Assembly: GCF_000701705.1 (NCBI RefSeq)
Contig: NZ_JNJP01000067.1
Span: forward strand, 1 to 19,552
From: Bilophila wadsworthia ATCC 49260
GTDB lineage: Bacteria; Desulfobacterota; Desulfovibrionia; Desulfovibrionales; Desulfovibrionaceae
Reading direction: 5' to 3'
DNA: 19,552 nucleotides
Shown here: one piece after another, positions 1 through 6,469 of the stretch
Position numbering within the stretch: position 1 is the first letter of the stretch
Layout of the letters: each line of letters starts with the position of its first letter
Position numbers and translations under genes: made by a program
Notes under the pieces: model-generated
Database searches by the model: none
What the model was told of the DNA's origin: nothing
What the model saw: the letters and a program-made list of their open reading frames with translations, nothing else

Positions 1-188
1 AGGGGGAGGGAACCCTTCTGGAGAAGGGCTTCCCTCCCCCTTCCCCCGCACCCCCATCCCTCTCCCTCCCAAGACTTTTGTAAGTGGGGCGGGTTGTGGG
101 TGGGGCATTCCGATACGCCTTTCTTTGAAAAACAGTTTCCCGGCGGCTCCGTTGCGGCATCCTGAAAAAGGATGTCCGACGCCCACAG
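1..188 (+). repeat. Composite dispersed intergenic element, copy A
   Basis: This copy opens with a near-perfect hairpin at 1-41. Arms 1-12 and 30-41 are fully complementary, and an inner stem 13-18/23-28 closes a TGGA loop. Next come a C-rich tract, the motif TTTTGTAA at 76-83 followed by GTGGGGCGG at 84-92, a G-rich stretch, and AACAGTTTCCCGGCG at 131-145, ending near CCCACAG at 188. The same modules in the same order and similar spacing recur at 11773-11981, and on the minus strand at the right end of the window. No ORF in it looks real. It may be a non-autonomous mobile element, a REP/BIME-type repeat or a structured RNA. The left boundary may lie outside the window. Confidence 0.6.
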
Positions 189-300
189 AACCGCCGTATC
201 CCGTGCAGGCGCAAGCCTGTGCGGGATGCGGAGGCGCTGAGGGGGCCCGGGGGGGAATCCTTCCCCTCGGACAGGAGCCCAGAGGGCGGTAGCGCTCTGG
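141..300 (+). other. Structured 5' leader upstream of rfbG (candidate RNA structure)
   Basis: Several stems can be drawn between the repeat and rfbG. An outer stem pairs CGGCGG (141-146) with CCGCCG (191-196). It encloses a hairpin CGGCATCC (155-162)/GGATG (170-174)-T-CCG (176-178). A 13-pair stem follows at 198-210/215-227, whose only non-Watson-Crick pairs are two G-U type wobbles, capped by the GNRA tetraloop GCAA (211-214). A further hairpin at 279-287/292-300 has one G-G mismatch. Wobbles plus a GNRA loop suggest the structure matters as RNA. I could not match it to a known riboswitch class; the c-di-GMP-I consensus was considered and does not fit. Part of it overlaps repeat copy A, so it may simply be repeat structure. 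Confidence 0.35.
241..272. repeat. Short G-run/C-run palindromic repeat
   Basis: The segment has a GGGGGGGAA arm followed by TTCCCCTC and then CGGA. It resembles the perfect palindrome at 3219-3237 (GGGGGGAAT-g-ATTCCCCCC, also followed by CGGA) and the G-run/C-run just upstream of the gene at 2031. The block looks like a dispersed GC-rich intergenic repeat rather than a gene. An upstream ATG at 219 would read through it, but the resulting N-terminus is low-complexity and unlike the dehydratase family. Confidence 0.4.
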
Positions 301-332
301 ACGCCGGAGGCATTCTCCCCCAAGGACAATCT

Positions 333-1493
333 ATGTTTGGTCATATCTATGAAGGCCGCCGGGTGTTCGTCACCGGGCACACCGGATTCAAGGGTTCGTG
401 GCTGACGGCGTGGCTGCTCCAGATGGGCGCGGAAGTCGCCGGTTTTTCGGACGCCGTGCCGACTGGTCCGTCGCATTTCGACGTAATCGGCCTTGGCGGG
501 CGTATCCGCGACTACCGGGGCGACGTGCGCGACCGTAAGGCGCTTGTCGAAGCCATGCGGGAATTCAAGCCGGAGATCGTCTTTCACTTGGCGGCACAGG
601 CACTTGTGCGCGCTTCTTACGATAACCCCGCCGACACCATCGAAGTCAACGCGATGGGCACGCTCAACGTGCTGGAAGCCGTGCGCGTGACGCCTTCGGT
701 TGAGGCCGTGGTCAGCATCACCAGCGATAAGGCGTACCGCAACGACGAATGGGTGTGGGGCTACCGTGAAACCGACCATCTGGGCGGCTACGATCCCTAC
801 AGCGCTTCCAAGGGCTGTGCCGAGATCATCGCGCATTCCTATTTCAAATCGTTTTTCGGCGATCCGGTGAACGCACCGTACTGCGCCACGACCCGCGCCG
901 GAAACGTCATCGGCGGCGGCGACTGGGCGGCGGACCGCATCGTGCCCGACTGCGCCCGCGCGTGGAGCGAGGGCAGGGAAGTGGAAATCCGCAGCCCGCA
1001 CGCCACCCGTCCGTGGCAGCATGTGCTGGAGCCGCTTTCCGGCTATTTGTGGCTCGGCGCGAAGCTGTTCGCCGCGCACCGCGACGCCGTGAAGGCGGGA
1101 AAGGGCGACGGCTGCCATGAAGGTTTCAGGCTCGACGGCGAAGCGTTCAACTTCGGGCCTTCTTCCGACGCCAGCCACACCGTAGCCGACGTGGTCCAGT
1201 CGCTGGAAAGCCAGTGGTCCGGGTTCGGCAGCAAGATGGATCTGGCGGGGCAGGCCGGGATGAAGGAATGCACCCTGCTCAAACTGTGCTGCGATAAGGC
1301 TCTGGCCTGCCTCAACTGGCGCGCCACGCTGGATTTCGACACGACCATGCGGTTCACCGCCAAGTGGTACGAAGTGTTTTACAGGGAACAGGGCGCGGAC
1401 ATTTACGCGTTCACGCAATCGCAGATTCAGGATTACTGCCGCAAGGCCGCCGCGTTGGGGCTGCCGTGGAGTTCCGATGGAATCCGTTATTAA
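333..1493 (+). CDS. rfbG: CDP-glucose 4,6-dehydratase
   Basis: This enzyme converts CDP-glucose to CDP-4-keto-6-deoxyglucose with bound NAD, the branch point to CDP-linked deoxy and amino sugars of LPS O-antigens; it is cytoplasmic. The 386-residue product is an extended short-chain dehydrogenase/reductase. The Rossmann motif TGHTGFKG is at residues 14-21, the Ser-Asp-Lys active-site triplet at 131-133, and the YxxxK pair is Tyr156 and Lys160 in DPYSASKG. The signature RPWQHVLEPLSGYL starts near 226. The start at 333 is chosen because AAGGAC lies five bases upstream and the protein then begins as the family does (MFGHIYEGRRVFVTGHTG). A longer reading from 219 adds 38 low-complexity residues encoded by repeat DNA. 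The 3' end overlaps the next gene by 17 bases, implying translational coupling. The usual partner rfbF (glucose-1-phosphate cytidylyltransferase) is not in the window. Confidence 0.93.
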   Translation: MFGHIYEGRRVFVTGHTGFKGSWLTAWLLQMGAEVAGFSDAVPTGPSHFDVIGLGGRIRDYRGDVRDRKALVEAMREFKPEIVFHLAAQALVRASYDNPADTIEVNAMGTLNVLEAVRVTPSVEAVVSITSDKAYRNDEWVWGYRETDHLGGYDPYSASKGCAEIIAHSYFKSFFGDPVNAPYCATTRAGNVIGGGDWAADRIVPDCARAWSEGREVEIRSPHATRPWQHVLEPLSGYLWLGAKLFAAHRDAVKAGKGDGCHEGFRLDGEAFNFGPSSDASHTVADVVQSLESQWSGFGSKMDLAGQAGMKECTLLKLCCDKALACLNWRATLDFDTTMRFTAKWYEVFYREQGADIYAFTQSQIQDYCRKAAALGLPWSSDGIRY

Positions 1494-1923
1494 CGACGTG
1501 GAATTGCTGGATCTGGCCGTCATCCCCACAGACGGCGGCCCGGTCATGCATATGATGCGCCCGGCTTCCCCGCTGTTCGGGGAGATCGGGGAAGTGTACT
1601 TTTCCGAAGTGGAGCCGGGATGCGTGAAGGCATGGAAATGCCATACGCGCCAGACGCAGCGTTTTGCCGTACCAGTGGGGCAGCTGAAGATTGTCCTGTA
1701 TGACGACCGCCCCGAGTCCCCGACGCGCGGGCGGATCATGGAAGTGCTGCTCGGCAGGCCGGACAACTACGCGCTGCTGCAAATCCCGCCGCGTGTCTGG
1801 TACGGCTTTACGGCGGCGGGGAGCGTTCCTGCGGTCATCTGCAACTGCCCGGACATCCCGCACGATCCGGCGGAAGGGCTCCGTAAGGACTTTGATTCGC
1901 GGGATATCCCCTATCATTGGTAA
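1477..1923 (+). CDS. RmlC-like cupin, dTDP-4-dehydrorhamnose 3,5-epimerase family
   Basis: The product is a 148-residue single cupin barrel related to dTDP-sugar 3,5-epimerases (RmlC). Family-like features are His56 in AWKCHTRQTQRFAV, the following strand GQLKIVLYDDRPESPTRG (about 68-85), and IPPRVWYGF (103-111), which sits where RmlC has its conserved IPxGxxHGF segment. The start at 1477 lies inside the end of rfbG with TGGAG five bases upstream, so the two are probably co-translated. The likely substrate is the CDP-4-keto-6-deoxyhexose made by RfbG, for epimerisation or keto-isomerisation, but this is inferred from the neighbour only. It is shorter than classical RmlC (about 180 residues), and I cannot confirm the full catalytic set. 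A non-catalytic or isomerase role remains possible. Confidence 0.8.
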   Translation: MESVINDVELLDLAVIPTDGGPVMHMMRPASPLFGEIGEVYFSEVEPGCVKAWKCHTRQTQRFAVPVGQLKIVLYDDRPESPTRGRIMEVLLGRPDNYALLQIPPRVWYGFTAAGSVPAVICNCPDIPHDPAEGLRKDFDSRDIPYHW

Positions 1924-1929
1924 CACGTC

Positions 1930-1955
1930 AGGGCAGGGTTTTCCTGCCCCTTTTT
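1930..1955 (+). terminator. Probable intrinsic terminator after the RmlC-like gene
   Basis: A perfect 7-bp stem GGGCAGG/CCTGCCC (1931-1937, 1943-1949) with a GTTTT loop is followed by C and five T at 1951-1955. It begins only seven bases after the stop codon at 1923. It would separate the rfbG pair from the aminotransferase gene, or act as a partial terminator inside the sugar operon. Confidence 0.65.
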
Positions 1956-1987
1956 CTGGCGTCCGCCACGCGGCGCCGACCTATGCG

Positions 1988-2020
1988 CCCGCCGGACGGC
2001 GGGGCAGGGGGGGAACCCCC
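1988..2020. repeat. GC-rich double hairpin upstream of the aminotransferase
   Basis: There are two adjacent small inverted repeats: CCCGCCG-GA-CGGCGGG (1988-2003), then GGGGG-AA-CCCCC (2009-2020). The second resembles the G-run/C-run repeats near 250 and 3219. The GGAG immediately after it (2021-2024) serves as the Shine-Dalgarno sequence of the gene at 2031, so the repeat directly abuts or supplies the ribosome binding site. Confidence 0.45.
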
Positions 2021-2030
2021 GGAGACTGAC

Positions 2031-3161
2031 ATGAGCATGAGACTTTCCCGTTCCATCGTTGGCGAGGCCGAAGCCGAGGCCGTGCATCGCGTCATCTGCG
2101 AAGACGGCTACTTGGGCATCGGCAAGGAAGTGCAGCAATTTGAGGCTGATGTGGCGGCCTATCTGGGCGTGCCCGCGAGCTGGGTCATTTCCGTCAATAC
2201 CGGGACAGCCGCCCTGCATCTGGCTGTCGAGGCCGTGCTCGGGCACGGGAGCGGCGCGGAAGTGCTGGTGCCTTCGCTGACGTTCGTGGCGTCCTTTCAG
2301 GCCATCGGCGGGGCCGGGGCCGTCCCTGTGGCCTGCGATGCGCGCCTTGATACGGCGACCATCGATCTCGCCGATGCGGAAAGGCGCCTTACTCCCCGCA
2401 CCAAGGCCATCATGCCGGTACACTACGCGAGCAACCCGGTCGATCTGGACGGCGTGTATGCGTTTGCGGAAAAGCACGGCCTGCGGGTCATCGAAGATGC
2501 CGCCCATGCGTTCGGATGCCTGTACAAGGGCCGCAAGATCGGCAGCTTCGGAGATGTGGCCTGTTTCAGCTTTGACGGCATCAAGAACATCACCTGCGGC
2601 GAAGGCGGCTGCATCGTGACCTCGGATCAGGCCGTGGCCGAAGCCGCGCGCGACGGGCGTCTGCTTTCCGTGGAAAAGGACACCGAAAAGCGTTTCTCCG
2701 GGCAGCGCAGCTGGGAGTTCGACGTGGAGCGGCAGGGCTGGCGTTACCACATGAGCAACGTCATGGCTGCCATCGGTCGGGTGCAGCTGACCCGGCTGGA
2801 CGGCGAATTCGCCCCCAAGCGCCGCGAGCTTGCCGAGCTGTACCGCGAACGGCTCTCCGGCGTGCCCGGCGTGGCGCTGCTCACGGCGGAGCCCGAAGCG
2901 TGGATAGTGCCGCACATTTTCCCGGTGCGCATCCTGAACGGACGCCAGCATGATGTCATCGGCGCGCTGGACGCCAAGGGTATTCCCACGGGCCAGCATT
3001 ACAAGCCGAACCATTTGTTGTCGCTGTACGGCGGGGGCAAGCCGTCTCTGCCCGCAACCGAGCAGTTGCACGGCGAACTGTTGACGCTGCCCTTGCATCC
3101 CGGCCTGAGCCGGGAGGATGTCGAGGCCGTTTGCGCGGGGATCATCGAAGCGGTGAAGTAG
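2031..3161 (+). CDS. DegT/DnrJ/EryC1/StrS-family PLP-dependent sugar aminotransferase
   Basis: This family transfers an amino group to keto-sugar nucleotides using pyridoxal phosphate. The 376-residue product shows the fold's landmarks: NTGTAALHLA (about 56-65) for phosphate binding, IEDAAHAFG (154-162) with Asp156 facing the PLP ring nitrogen, and SFDGIKNITCGEGG (180-193) with Lys185 as the Schiff-base lysine. Keeping this lysine distinguishes it from the 3-dehydratases RfbH/ColD, where it is His. It is therefore predicted to make an amino sugar rather than a 3,6-dideoxy sugar. The start at 2031 has GGAG six bases upstream; an in-frame start at 1917 would add 38 residues read from terminator and repeat DNA. 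With RfbG upstream, a CDP-amino-dideoxyhexose product is plausible, but the substrate is an inference. Confidence 0.88.
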   Translation: MSMRLSRSIVGEAEAEAVHRVICEDGYLGIGKEVQQFEADVAAYLGVPASWVISVNTGTAALHLAVEAVLGHGSGAEVLVPSLTFVASFQAIGGAGAVPVACDARLDTATIDLADAERRLTPRTKAIMPVHYASNPVDLDGVYAFAEKHGLRVIEDAAHAFGCLYKGRKIGSFGDVACFSFDGIKNITCGEGGCIVTSDQAVAEAARDGRLLSVEKDTEKRFSGQRSWEFDVERQGWRYHMSNVMAAIGRVQLTRLDGEFAPKRRELAELYRERLSGVPGVALLTAEPEAWIVPHIFPVRILNGRQHDVIGALDAKGIPTGQHYKPNHLLSLYGGGKPSLPATEQLHGELLTLPLHPGLSREDVEAVCAGIIEAVK

Positions 3162-3185
3162 CGGGGATGCCGCCGTGGGATGCCT

Positions 3186-3237
3186 CCGGCGGCAAGGGGC
3201 CCGCCCCTTGGCCCCGCCGGGGGGAATGATTCCCCCC
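3186..3237. repeat. Nested GC-rich palindromic repeat
   Basis: An outer stem CCGGCGG (3186-3192)/CCGCCGG (3214-3220) encloses AAGGGGC-CC-GCCCCTT (3194-3209). It is abutted by a perfect palindrome, GGGGGGAAT-g-ATTCCCCCC (3219-3237). It begins 25 bases after the aminotransferase stop and is not followed by a T run. A nested relative occurs at 19062-19108. Such elements are common between genes in GC-rich deltaproteobacterial genomes; a role in 3'-end protection is possible. Confidence 0.6.
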
Positions 3238-3251
3238 GGACCCCCTCAGTG

Positions 3252-3307
3252 CGGCCCCGGCTCCTGAACTCCCGGCGTTGCGCTTGTGCGTTCAGGAGCC
3301 GGGGCCG
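3252..3307. repeat. Long perfect inverted repeat downstream of the aminotransferase gene
   Basis: Two perfectly complementary 18-base arms, 3252-3269 (CGGCCCCGGCTCCTGAAC) and 3290-3307, flank a 20-base spacer containing TCCCGGCGTTGCG. That spacer motif resembles a module of the composite element at 131-156 and 11926-11940. No T run follows on either strand, so factor-independent termination is less likely than a repeat or RNA-stability structure. The rest of 3308-3523 holds AT-rich sequence and the partial repeat copy at 3447-3489, with no convincing gene. Confidence 0.65.
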
Positions 3308-3446
3308 ATATTGCGCGTCAATAGGCTCTCTGCTGTAAAAACGGGATATGGATGGGAAAACGGGTCGGAAAATTTTTTTAACGGGCTGAAAAGGCGATTA
3401 TGCGCGTCGTTTTTTTGACGCCCTTCAAGTTTTTGTGGACGACGCT

Positions 3447-3489
3447 GCCGGGAAACTGTTTTCCGGGTTAAGCTGCTGGGCCGCCCCAC
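3447..3489 (-). repeat. Partial copy of the composite intergenic element
   Basis: On the minus strand this reads GTGGGGCGG (3489-3481), then AACAGTTTCCCGGC (3460-3447). These are the same two modules, in the same order, as in copy A (84-92 and 131-144) and copy B, but with a shorter spacer (20 versus about 38 bases). The minus strand also has a G/A-rich tract just upstream (3512-3493) and GTCCACA just downstream (about 3440-3434), both echoed in copy B. The copy sits 24 bases before the start of the next ORF and may overlap its promoter. Confidence 0.45.
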
Positions 3490-3523
3490 ACGTTTTCCTT
3501 TCCCCTTCCAACAAGAGGTCTCT

Positions 3524-4453
3524 ATGCCGAAAGTTACGGTGATCATGAATTGCTACAACAGCGCGGAACACCTTCGCGAGGCGATGGATTCGGTGTTCCG
3601 GCAGTCGTGGCCCGATTGGGAAATCGTGTTCTGGGACAATTGTTCCACGGACGACAGCGCCGCCATCGCGCAGAGCTACGGGGAGAAGGTGCGGTATTTC
3701 CTCGCCGAGAAGACGGTCCCGCTCGGGGCCGCGCGCAACCTTGCCATTGCCAAGGCTGAAGGTTCTTTGCTGGCGTTTCTGGACTGTGATGACGAATGGC
3801 TTTCCACCAAGCTGGAAAAGCAGGTGATGCTGTTCAATGCCAATCCGAGGCTCGGCTTGGTGAGCACGGATACCGAGATGTTCAGCGAGAAGGGCACGCT
3901 TTCGCGGATGTTCGAGTCGACGCATCCGGCGCGGGGCATGGTGTTCCGCGAACTCATGACCCGGCAGTGGATTTCCATGTCCTCGGCCATGATCCGCAAA
4001 TCGGCGCTGGACAGCCTGGGCGAGTGGTTCGACGAATCCCTGAACGTATGCGAAGAGGCGGATGTGTTTTATCGCATCGCCAAAACATGGGAACTGGACC
4101 ATGTGGACGAGCCGCTGACCCGTTGGCGCGTCCACGGCGTGAACACGACGTTCCGCAAATTCGGCCAGTTCGCCGATGAGACGCTCCGTATCCTCGACAA
4201 GCACCGGAAGCTGTACCCCGGCTATGACCGGGACTATCCCGATCTGGTCGGGATCCTGACCCGCCGGGCCGCGTTCCAGAAGGCCGTGACCCTGTGGCGC
4301 GAAGGCAACGGGGCGGAGGCCCGCAGGCTGGTGGCTCCTTATGTGGCCTCGCCCAAGCTCCGCCTGTTCTGGTTGGCATCGTGGCTGCCCGGAAGCCTCT
4401 TTGATCCGCTTTCGCAGCTGTATTTCAAGCTCCCCGGCTTCCTGCGCAAATAA
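3524..4453 (+). CDS. Glycosyltransferase family 2 (GT-A fold)
   Basis: The 309-residue product is predicted to transfer a sugar from a nucleotide donor during surface polysaccharide or LPS assembly, on the cytoplasmic face. The N-terminus is typical of family 2: a strand VTVIMNCYN (4-12), WDNCSTDDS (37-45) with nucleotide-contacting acidic residues, and LDCDDEW (86-92), whose Asp87-x-Asp89 is the metal-binding DxD. No membrane segment is evident, and the C-terminal third (about 220-309) is basic and aromatic, possibly a membrane- or acceptor-binding part. The start at 3524 is supported by AAGAGG five bases upstream. A repeat-rich gap separates it from the sugar genes before it. Its donor and acceptor cannot be told from sequence. 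Confidence 0.88.
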   Translation: MPKVTVIMNCYNSAEHLREAMDSVFRQSWPDWEIVFWDNCSTDDSAAIAQSYGEKVRYFLAEKTVPLGAARNLAIAKAEGSLLAFLDCDDEWLSTKLEKQVMLFNANPRLGLVSTDTEMFSEKGTLSRMFESTHPARGMVFRELMTRQWISMSSAMIRKSALDSLGEWFDESLNVCEEADVFYRIAKTWELDHVDEPLTRWRVHGVNTTFRKFGQFADETLRILDKHRKLYPGYDRDYPDLVGILTRRAAFQKAVTLWREGNGAEARRLVAPYVASPKLRLFWLASWLPGSLFDPLSQLYFKLPGFLRK

Positions 4454-4474
4454 GAAGCGCATAAAGACAGTCGG

Positions 4475-4504
4475 TTGCACTTTTTCCCGCTTTGATTGTA
4501 TGTC
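4475..4504 (+). promoter_or_regulatory. Possible promoter before the rluD-coaE fusion gene
   Basis: TTGCAC (4475-4480) and TATGTC (4499-4504), 18 bases apart, resemble sigma-70 -35 and -10 boxes with partial matches. They lie in an AT-rich stretch between two plus-strand genes, about 155 bases before the start at 4660. This is a weak visual match only. Confidence 0.2.
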
Positions 4505-4659
4505 TTTCTCTTTAAGAAAAACGCCGGAATGGATTCTTGTTGAGCAGCCTCCTCGCCCTGCTTGAGCCGGGAAGGAGATGCGTTTGGGGAGGATGAAGAA
4601 ATCCTGCTTCAAGAGGGTTCCTTCCTCCTCGTCACATCCCACCTCTACCGATATTCCTT

Positions 4660-6297
4660 ATGACACGAACATATGCTTTCACAGTTGACGGCGGTCGGGT
4701 GCGGCTTGACCGGTTTCTCGGAGAGGCCCTGCGGGAACAGGATGTTTCACGTGAAAAAGTGAAACGGGCCATCCGGGATGGCGGCTGTCTTGTTGACGGG
4801 GCCGTGTGTACGGATGTCTCCGCCAAGGTGGGGGCCGGGCAGTCCATTGAACTGCGGATGGAAGCGGAACCGACATCCGTGCAGCCGGAAGAGGGCGAAC
4901 TGGAGATCCTCTATCAGGATGCGTGGCTTGCCGTGCTCAACAAATCGGCGGGTATGACCGTACACCCCGCGCCGAGCTGCCCTGATGGGACGCTCGTCCA
5001 TCGGCTGGTGGCGCGTTTCCCGTCCTTGCGGGCGCAGGAAGGCTTCCGGCCCGGCATCGTGCACCGTCTGGACAAAGACACCTCCGGGCTTATCTGCGTG
5101 GCGCTCACGGAAGAGGCGAGGATGCGGCTTTCCGAGGCGTTCGCGGCACGGGAAATACGGAAGGAATACCTTGCGCTGGTGCAGGGGGTCCCCGCGCCGG
5201 CGGGCACGGTGGATGCGCCGCTCGGCAGGCATCCCACGGTGAAGGTCAAGGTTGCGGTGGTGAAAAACGGCAAGGAAGCCCGCAGCGAGTGGCGCGTGCT
5301 GCACAAGGGGCAGGGCTACAGTCTGCTTGGGGTACGGATTTTCACGGGCCGCACTCATCAGATCCGTGTGCATATGGCGCATATAGGGCATCCCCTCTGG
5401 GGCGACAAATTGTATGGAAGGGGCGGGCAGGTTTTGACGCCGCCCGTCCCCGGCGTGCTGCTCAAGCATGATCCGGCTCCGCGTCAGATGCTGCACGCAT
5501 GGCATTTGTCGTTCATCCACCCGTTTACGGGTGAGAAGATGGCCTTCACCTGCCCGCCTCCGGAGGATTTTGTCCAGACGGCGCTGACCTTGGAACGACA
5601 CATGCGGCGCGTCGTCGTAACCGGCGTGGCGGGATCGGGCAAGTCGCTGTTCATGCGGATGCTGGCGGAGGAGGGCGTCCCGACGTGGAGCGCGGACGCG
5701 GCGGTAATCCGGCTCTACGAGCCGGGCCGGGAGGCTTGGCAGGCGCTGCGGCTGCGCTATGGCGAACGATTCATTCCCGACGACCGTTCGCCTGTGGATC
5801 GTAAGGCTCTGGCTGCCGCGCTGTTGCCGTCGGCGGAGTCGGGCGTGGACGTGCACGAGTTGGAAAACCTGCTGCACCCTCTGGTGCTGGATGATCTTGA
5901 ACGGTTCTGGAGCGGGCAGGAAGAAGCGGGGCGGGGCTACGCCGTCGCCGAGGTGCCGCTGTGGTTCGAGTCCGGCTGGAGCCGCAAGCTGTGCGGAGAA
6001 CGGCGGCCCTACGTTGTGGGGATTTCCTGCGAGCAGGGCGAACGCTGCCGCCGCCTGCTGGATGTGCGGGGCTGGTCGGATACGCTCATGGCCCGGATGG
6101 ACGGCCTCCAGTGGACGCAGGAGCGCAAGCTGGCGGGATGCGATAAGGTCATCGCCAATTCCGGGACGGAAGGGGCGTTGCGCGACAAGGCAAGGGCTTT
6201 TGTCCGGGAGATGGAGCATTGGGATGCGGAAAGCCGCGCCGCATTCCTTGGGCAGTGGGAGCATCTGGTGAATGAGCCTTGCCCGGAGGCGGGATAG
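4660..6297 (+). CDS. coaE: Fusion protein: RluA/RluD-family pseudouridine synthase + dephospho-CoA kinase
   Basis: One continuous ORF encodes 545 residues with two enzymes. Residues 1-65 form an S4-like RNA-binding domain. Residues about 80-300 are a pseudouridine synthase with GIVHRLDKDTSG (132-143), where Asp138 is the catalytic residue, plus the conserved FTGRTHQIRVHMAHIGHP (228-245). Residues 315-545 are CoaE, the last step of CoA synthesis: P-loop GVAGSGKS (322-329), WSADAAVI, LLHPLV (404-409), EVPLWFE (431-437) and the DKVIANSG segment. Met315 (base 5602) sits where a free CoaE would begin. The start at 4660 gives the expected RluD N-terminus, but its ribosome binding site is poor. A parS-like site lies inside the gene at 4743. 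Both active sites look intact, so both activities are expected. I believe similar fusions occur in Desulfovibrio relatives (from memory, unchecked). Confidence 0.9.
   Translation: MTRTYAFTVDGGRVRLDRFLGEALREQDVSREKVKRAIRDGGCLVDGAVCTDVSAKVGAGQSIELRMEAEPTSVQPEEGELEILYQDAWLAVLNKSAGMTVHPAPSCPDGTLVHRLVARFPSLRAQEGFRPGIVHRLDKDTSGLICVALTEEARMRLSEAFAAREIRKEYLALVQGVPAPAGTVDAPLGRHPTVKVKVAVVKNGKEARSEWRVLHKGQGYSLLGVRIFTGRTHQIRVHMAHIGHPLWGDKLYGRGGQVLTPPVPGVLLKHDPAPRQMLHAWHLSFIHPFTGEKMAFTCPPPEDFVQTALTLERHMRRVVVTGVAGSGKSLFMRMLAEEGVPTWSADAAVIRLYEPGREAWQALRLRYGERFIPDDRSPVDRKALAAALLPSAESGVDVHELENLLHPLVLDDLERFWSGQEEAGRGYAVAEVPLWFESGWSRKLCGERRPYVVGISCEQGERCRRLLDVRGWSDTLMARMDGLQWTQERKLAGCDKVIANSGTEGALRDKARAFVREMEHWDAESRAAFLGQWEHLVNEPCPEAG
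4743..4758. promoter_or_regulatory. parS-like ParB-binding site 1
   Basis: TGTTTCACGTGAAAAA matches the canonical parS palindrome TGTTTCACGTGAAACA at 15 of 16 positions. It lies inside the coding sequence of the pseudouridine synthase-CoaE fusion, about 2 kb upstream of parA. A further half-site GTGAAAC follows at 4759-4765. Confidence 0.7.
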
Positions 6298-6454
6298 GGT
6301 TTGCATAGCCGTTTTTACAGAGGGAGAATTTGAACGGCTTCCTTGGGAGGGCCAATCCCATATGTAAGGAGCGGGCGCATTCCATTTTTCTCGGGGCCGT
6401 GCTGAACGGGGGCAATGTTTTCCTGCGTCGTTATGGCGGGGCGTCTCCGAATGT

Positions 6455-6467
6455 AACATATTATGTT
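6455..6467. promoter_or_regulatory. Palindromic operator-like site upstream of parA
   Basis: AACATA-T-TATGTT is a perfect 6-bp inverted repeat in the AT-rich part of the 6298-6799 gap. The half-site GTAACAT (6453-6459) recurs at 6476-6482, within the spacer of the candidate promoter at 6470-6499. A regulator binding site is plausible; its protein is unknown. Confidence 0.3.
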
Positions 6468-6469
6468 TC

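Noticed and set aside
141..230. Cyclic-di-GMP (GEMM) riboswitch, because of the CATCC/GGATG hairpin followed by GACGC.
   Set aside because: The conserved 5' strand and the tetraloop receptor sequences of that class are absent, and the hairpin loop is seven bases rather than a GNRA tetraloop.
4578..4699. A small ORF starting at 4578 right after AAGGAG, overlapping the start of the rluD-coaE gene; possible leader peptide.
   Set aside because: The Shine-Dalgarno-like bases touch the start codon, the peptide has no recognisable character and nothing else supports expression.
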